The notes under the pieces: model-generated | Told to the model about the DNA's origin: nothing | Seen by the model: only the letters and a program-made list of their open reading frames with translations | Databases searched by the model: none | Made by a program: the position numbers and the translations under genes | Assembly: GCA_031278295.1 (NCBI GenBank) | Contig: JAITKQ010000074.1 | Coordinates: 1-8,479 of the forward strand | Origin: Spirochaetaceae bacterium | GTDB lineage: Bacteria > Spirochaetota > Spirochaetia > Treponematales > Breznakiellaceae | Direction: 5' to 3' | DNA: 8,479 nucleotides | Part shown: positions 5,484 to 8,479 of the stretch, one piece after another | How positions within the stretch are numbered: the stretch's first letter is position 1 | How the letters are laid out: each line of letters starts with the position of its first letter

Positions 5484-7892
5484 CTATTCACTTTTAAGAA
5501 GCGGATACCCGCTTGCCGCGTCCCAGTCCCATACGTCCCGGCCCCAGCCGAGCTGGCCCGTTCCCATTCCAAAGAAGGTATCCTCCGTGACATCCGCTAC
5601 ATACAGGCCGTTTGCGGTGTTTGGGGTACCATCCGGACTACCATCCTGCACATCCTGGACATTGCTTATGTTGTTTTGAAGCTGGGTTGATGTGCCCCCG
5701 CTCGCCGGATACACGATTCGCCGCCATGTCTTTGTCGCGGTGGTGTTCGTGCCGTCTATCGTGATCTTGCCGTTCAGCGCGGCGCATTTTGATATGGTTA
5801 AGTTCGCGTTATTTTGGCTACGGGCCGCGAGGCCGCCCGCAAAGACAATTGCGGCGGTTTCGACGCCGGCATAGTTGTTGGTGAGGGTAAGGCTGCCGAC
5901 GATGTAGCTTTCTGTAAAGGTTCCGCTCGCGGAGCTAATGTAACCCGCGAGGCCGCCCACGGCTTGGCCCGGACTGGTATTCGTTGATCCCGAAACCGTT
6001 ACCAGCGTTACGTCGCAGAACGCATAGTTGTAGCGGAACGGCAACGCTGCCGTAGGCGTCGTCTGTCCCGAAATGCCGCCGATTACCGCATTGTTGGTGG
6101 TGCTGGCCGCTGATGTGTCTGTCTTGGTTACTTTCAGCGTCGCGCGTCTGTCCGCCGAGCCGATGTAGCTGTATTCCGCCACGCCGTTGCCCGTCAAGCC
6201 GCCAGCATATAAAGTTCCGCTTGTTCCGGTTCCGATTGTTATATCTATCTTTAAAGCGCCCGCTATACTGCTACGCGACACGTTGCCATTTCCGTCAAGG
6301 CCGCCTATATACATAGCGGAGCCTCCATTGTAGGGGAATTCTACAGTTATAGTGTCCCCTTCGACGGAACTGTCGGTTATCGTCCCGGTGTTTCCAGCCA
6401 AACCGGCTATATATGTAGTCCCCCATTGTGCGGTTTCAGTTCCTGTTACTTTCAACTCGTCAAAGCGGACACGGCACCGTTCTATTTTTGATGTTGAGCT
6501 TGATGAGGATATACCACCGACCTCATACGTTCGCACGAAGGTGCCGCCGAAGGTGTCCTCCGATCTTAGCACTATGCGGTCTATGTCAACGAGGCAGTCC
6601 TTAACAGTGAGGGGTCTCCCGATTCCGGCTAACTTTGCGGCCCCCGTAGATGTTATTGTGTCTGCGGCGACATTCAGTATCAGTTCATCCATCGTTACCG
6701 TACAGTTTTCTATGACACCACCCGCAACGCTTGTGCAGATGCCGGCTACCTCCGAAGTCGTTCCTGTGCTGTTCACCGTAATCGGGCCGGTCATCTCCGC
6801 GTTCCATATCCCGCCCGTGGTTTTTATCCTGCCGGCAATCCCGCCTACATACTGCTCTCCGTTGCCGTCAATGTCCAGCGGCAGGGACGAGGTGATGTTT
6901 GTCAACTCGGTCGCGTACCCCTCTCCTACCGCGCCGCCCACGATGTTTTGGGGAGCGGTGCCTACCAGTACCGTCGTAACGTACAGGCCGCAATCCCCCT
7001 CTGCCGCCCGCAGGGTTATGTCCGTTATTTTGGATCCGCGGGCAAGCGCCGCCAGCGCCGCGATGCTCGGCCAGGGGTCTGATCCCGCATAAGCTCCTGT
7101 ATAGGCGATGCGCTCTTCCGCCGTGTTTGCCAGTTCCACCGTCAAATCGTGTATGTAAGCGTTGTTTATGCAGCCGAAAAGCCCGATGAAGTACGCGCCC
7201 GCGTAGCCGTCCGTCGCGCCGCCGTCCGTAGCGGCCTCGTCCTTCGTGCCGCCCGACAGCTTGAGGCCCGAAATCGTCTTGCCGTTCCCGTGCAACACGC
7301 CGGAAAAGGGTGGCTGCTCTTCGTTGTACAGGGCGCATTCCATGTTTTTGCAGATCAGCGGCAATACCGCGTCCCTGAACGTAGTCGGCACGAGCGGCCC
7401 GCCGCACTGCCTGCACGTGCTGCCTATGGCCCGCCATACGTAGGGCGTCCCCGGCGTCACGTCGAAGCGGTTCTCGTCCTTCTCGTACAGCGCCGAAAGG
7501 TCTATGTCGTTCCCCAGGTAGTATTCCCCGTCCGCCGGGTACTCCTCCACAAGCCCTATGTTCGCCAGCTGTTCCGCCGTCTCTATCCGTATGCCCGGCG
7601 GTACGGACACATCGTAGTAGAATTCCCGCGTCAGTTCCTCGCACCCGCCCGCCGCCAGTAGCGCCAGCAGGGCCGGCAGGGCCGGCAGCGCGGTAAACGG
7701 GCGCCCACGCTTTCCGCCGTTTCCCCCCTTAATCCGGCTAAAAACAGGCATAAAACGCCGCTTTGCGGGCTTTTTGCTTAGCGCTCCATGGGGGGGGGGG
7801 GGGTCGAGGCGGGGTGTAAAAGGCAGGTGTCCCGGGCGGTGTTCCGCATGGTGTTCCACGCGGGCGGGCTGTGGTTTTGTGTTTCCAAACAT
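5484..7892 (-). CDS. Large GLUG-repeat lipoprotein with in-frame poly-C tract, phase-variable candidate (gene A)
   Basis: This is a predicted 802-aa exported lipoprotein, first gene of the cluster. The start at 7892 has the best ribosome site in the window (AAGGAGGAG, 6 nt away). Residues 1-47 are a Pro/His/Arg-rich leader not typical of a signal peptide and include PPPPH, encoded by a run of 14 C. From Met48 (codon at 7751) a conventional signal peptide follows: a basic segment, then the core ALPALPALLALLAAGG before Cys84 (relaxed lipobox AGGC). Met48 has no Shine-Dalgarno site, so it may be an alternative or reinitiation start. The mature part has the entry module IETAEQLANIG (102-113) and YYLGNDIDL (124-132), then a cysteine-bearing insertion (Cys160, 163, 181, 186) absent from gene C. 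GLUG-type repeats (YVGGIAG, YIAGLAG, YIGGLDG, LYAGGLTG, AVGGLAG) follow to about 690, then a terminal DVWDWDAASGYPLL motif. A beta-helix adhesin or envelope role is inferred. Confidence 0.87.
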   Translation of the reverse strand: MFGNTKPQPARVEHHAEHRPGHLPFTPRLDPPPPHGALSKKPAKRRFMPVFSRIKGGNGGKRGRPFTALPALPALLALLAAGGCEELTREFYYDVSVPPGIRIETAEQLANIGLVEEYPADGEYYLGNDIDLSALYEKDENRFDVTPGTPYVWRAIGSTCRQCGGPLVPTTFRDAVLPLICKNMECALYNEEQPPFSGVLHGNGKTISGLKLSGGTKDEAATDGGATDGYAGAYFIGLFGCINNAYIHDLTVELANTAEERIAYTGAYAGSDPWPSIAALAALARGSKITDITLRAAEGDCGLYVTTVLVGTAPQNIVGGAVGEGYATELTNITSSLPLDIDGNGEQYVGGIAGRIKTTGGIWNAEMTGPITVNSTGTTSEVAGICTSVAGGVIENCTVTMDELILNVAADTITSTGAAKLAGIGRPLTVKDCLVDIDRIVLRSEDTFGGTFVRTYEVGGISSSSSTSKIERCRVRFDELKVTGTETAQWGTTYIAGLAGNTGTITDSSVEGDTITVEFPYNGGSAMYIGGLDGNGNVSRSSIAGALKIDITIGTGTSGTLYAGGLTGNGVAEYSYIGSADRRATLKVTKTDTSAASTTNNAVIGGISGQTTPTAALPFRYNYAFCDVTLVTVSGSTNTSPGQAVGGLAGYISSASGTFTESYIVGSLTLTNNYAGVETAAIVFAGGLAARSQNNANLTISKCAALNGKITIDGTNTTATKTWRRIVYPASGGTSTQLQNNISNVQDVQDGSPDGTPNTANGLYVADVTEDTFFGMGTGQLGWGRDVWDWDAASGYPLLKSE
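7669..7686 (-). repeat. Perfect 9-bp tandem duplication in the signal-peptide core
   Basis: AGGGCCGGC occurs twice in tandem (7669-7677, 7678-7686), flanked by diverged copies AGCGCCAGC and AGCGCGGTA. It encodes the Leu-Pro-Ala repeats of the hydrophobic core of gene A. Unit gain or loss would keep frame and change the core length by three residues. Confidence 0.6.
7790..7803 (-). repeat. 14-nt homopolymer (C on the coding strand) inside gene A
   Basis: Fourteen consecutive G on the + strand read as C on the coding strand and encode part of codon 30 through codon 35 of gene A. At 14 the frame is open into the signal peptide. At 13 it ends at TAA (7780-7778) right after Met-Glu-Arg. At 15 it ends at TAG (7740-7738). 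Such a tract is a classic slipped-strand contingency site; it could also be an assembly length error. Confidence 0.8.
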
Positions 7893-7897
7893 GGCTT

Positions 7898-7907
7898 TCT
7901 CCTCCTT
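7898..7907 (-). promoter_or_regulatory. Strong ribosome binding site of gene A
   Basis: AAGGAGGAGA on the minus strand, with 6 nt between AAGGAGGAG and the ATG at 7892-7890. This decides for the long form of gene A, and hence for translation through the poly-C tract. Confidence 0.8.
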
Positions 7908-7914
7908 GCCGGCC

Positions 7915-7938
7915 CGGTGTACCAGTGGTTCCGCACCG
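7915..7938 (-). promoter_or_regulatory. Possible 5'-UTR hairpin of gene A
   Basis: On the minus strand CGGTG (7938-7934) pairs with CACCG (7919-7915), and inside it ACCA pairs with TGGT around a single C. If transcription starts near 7940 this hairpin would be at the very 5' end of the mRNA, ahead of the ribosome site, where it might protect the transcript. Confidence 0.3.
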
Positions 7939-7946
7939 ACGAATCC

Positions 7947-7976
7947 ATGTTACCGCGAGTCAAGTTGTTTTGTCAA
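7947..7976 (-). promoter_or_regulatory. Sigma70-type promoter of the lipoprotein operon
   Basis: On the minus strand TTGACA (7976-7971), a perfect -35 consensus, is followed by an 18-nt spacer and TAACAT (7952-7947), a 4/6 match to TATAAT. Initiation near 7940 would give a leader of about 48 nt ending at the strong ribosome site of gene A. This is the only convincing promoter seen for the four-gene block. Confidence 0.55.
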
Positions 7977-8023
7977 GCTATTCGTTTTGATGTGCCATTC
8001 GTTTCAACATGCTATTCGGTAGG
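7977..8023 (-). promoter_or_regulatory. Three 17-nt direct repeats abutting the -35 element
   Basis: Written on the + strand, the units are GCTATTCGTTTTGATGT (7977-7993), GCCATTCGTTTCAACAT (7994-8010) and a partial GCTATTCGGTAGG (8011-8023). Units 1 and 2 match at 12 of 17 positions and every difference is a transition. Unit 3 keeps GCTATTCG. They touch the -35 hexamer with no gap, the position expected for activator or repressor binding; 17 nt is about one and a half helix turns. Confidence 0.55.
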
Positions 8024-8034
8024 CCGCCGGTGGT

Positions 8035-8305
8035 CGGCTGACGGGAGGGTGGTCGGCTGGCGAGTGGGGGGTCGGCTGGCGGGGAGGGGTCGGCTGGCGG
8101 GGAGGGGTCGGCTGGCGGGAGGTGGGCGGGCTGGCTGGCGGGGGCTGGCTGGCGGGAGTGGGGGCGGCTGGCGAGTGGGGGGTCGGCTGGCGGGAGCGGG
8201 GCGGCGGCTGGCTGGCGGGGTCGGCTGACGAGTGGGGGCGGCTGGCGGGAGGTGGGCGGCGGGCTGGAGGGGGCTGGCTGGCGGGAGGTGGGCTGGCTGG
8301 CGGGA
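8035..8305. repeat. Degenerate G-rich tandem repeat array
   Basis: About 270 bp consist of G-rich units, initially 18 to 19 nt long (8035, 8054, 8073, 8091, 8109) and then irregular. The core GGCTGGCG occurs 12 times exactly and GGCTGACG twice. The + strand is dense in runs of three or more G separated by short linkers, so G-quadruplex formation is plausible. The whole block lies between the operon promoter and the upstream gene. Open frames across it translate to Gly/Arg/Trp low-complexity sequence and are not genes. Confidence 0.85.
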
Positions 8306-8324
8306 GGGGGGGGGGGGGGGGGGG
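8306..8324. repeat. 19-nt poly-G tract
   Basis: Nineteen consecutive G on the + strand end the G-rich array, 34 bp from the stop of the upstream gene. It is intergenic and about 330 bp from the operon -35, so direct spacing control of that promoter is unlikely. Length is expected to vary between cells and between sequencing reads. Confidence 0.8.
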
Positions 8325-8344
8325 CTGAGTTAATATTGAGCAGT

Positions 8345-8435
8345 GAATCGTGCCGGTGTCAAAAACCGGTTTTCGGCTGATGCACCGTGATTCCTTCCAT
8401 GCTTATCGCTTCGGGCGCGTCCACCGGCACGATTC
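8345..8435. repeat. 14-bp perfect inverted repeat around the end of the right-hand gene
   Basis: GAATCGTGCCGGTG (8345-8358) is perfectly complementary to CACCGGCACGATTC (8422-8435), with 63 nt between. One arm is coding (residues around GRIVPV of the partial gene) and the other begins immediately after its stop codon. A 12-bp palindrome AAAACCGGTTTT (8362-8373) lies inside the loop. It may fold the 3' end of the mRNA or be a recombination or integration scar. Confidence 0.55.
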
Positions 8436-8479
8436 TGCCAAGCACCTCAAGCGGCCGTTCAGGATCGATGTTGGCGGCA
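8359..8479 (-). CDS. C-terminal end of an unrecognised protein (partial)
   Basis: An open minus-strand frame enters from the right edge and stops at TGA (8361-8359), giving 39 visible residues that begin AANIDPERPLEVLGRIVPV and end VHQPKTGF. Codon third positions are mostly G or C and the residue mix is that of a normal protein, unlike the opposite strand, whose frame is His/Arg-rich. I do not recognise the family. It is in the same orientation as the lipoprotein operon, but the G-rich array and a promoter separate them, so it is probably a different transcription unit. Confidence 0.5.
   Translation of the reverse strand, partial: AANIDPERPLEVLGRIVPVDAPEAISMEGITVHQPKTGF

Noticed and set aside
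6352..7644. Long overlapping frames on both strands inside gene A (for example + 6352-7092 and - 6868-7644)
   Set aside because: High GC content makes shadow frames long. Only the gene A frame has a signal peptide, GLUG motifs, a ribosome site and paralogy with gene C.
8035..8305. Chi-like recombination hotspots (GCTGGCGG occurs about ten times and differs by one base from the E. coli Chi octamer)
   Set aside because: The host's Chi sequence is unknown and the similarity follows directly from the repeat unit, so it is not evidence on its own.
8035..8324. CRISPR array
   Set aside because: There are no constant-length unique spacers; the units are contiguous, degenerate and low-complexity.
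7788..8328. Long + strand open frames across the G-rich array (Gly/Arg/Trp/Ala-rich products)
   Set aside because: They are a by-product of the stop-free G-rich repeat: low-complexity translation, no ribosome site, and one begins on the antisense of the gene A leader.

Overview
The window is GC-rich bacterial DNA. It is dominated by one block of four genes on the minus strand, all encoding predicted secreted lipoproteins, and I see no housekeeping gene. Each of the four has a signal peptide ending in a cysteine and a clear purine-rich Shine-Dalgarno site. The mix of GLUG-repeat lipoproteins, a propeller-like lipoprotein and a fibronectin type III lipoprotein, together with relaxed lipoboxes and long homopolymeric G tracts, best fits a Treponema-like spirochaete, possibly gut-associated. 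That assignment is inference from style, not from a marker gene.

Layout, read in the direction of transcription from right to left. At 8359-8479 is the C-terminal end of an unrecognised minus-strand gene that runs off the window; a 14-bp inverted repeat straddles its stop codon. From 8324 to 8035 is a low-complexity G-rich block: a run of 19 G, then a degenerate tandem array built on GGCTGGCG. Next come three 17-nt imperfect direct repeats (8023-7977), abutting a good sigma70-type promoter (-35 TTGACA at 7976-7971, -10 TAACAT at 7952-7947). This promoter and a strong ribosome binding site serve gene A (7892-5484), a large GLUG-repeat lipoprotein. The early coding part of gene A contains a run of 14 C, placed so that loss or gain of one base stops translation almost at once. 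Gene B (5294-4179) is a lipoprotein with Asp-box (BNR-like) repeats. Gene C (4095-2260) is a second GLUG-repeat lipoprotein, paralogous to A. Gene D (2236-515) has three fibronectin type III domains followed by a lone 5'-nucleotidase C-terminal domain. A 13-bp perfect hairpin lies 7 nt after the stop of gene D and is the likely end of the transcript. The remaining left flank (1-478) has no supportable gene but is packed with perfect or near-perfect palindromes.

Genes A to D share orientation, their gaps are 189, 83 and 23 bp, and the only convincing promoter is in front of A, so they are probably co-transcribed. The products look like a cell-envelope display set (two beta-helix-like adhesin-type proteins, a propeller, an FN3 stalk with a nucleotidase-like binding domain) rather than a metabolic pathway. 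The most interesting feature is the control region: a homopolymer contingency tract inside the first gene, tandem repeats touching the promoter, and a G-rich, potentially G-quadruplex-forming VNTR with a second homopolymer upstream. Together they suggest a phase-variable surface lipoprotein operon. This is a hypothesis from sequence only.
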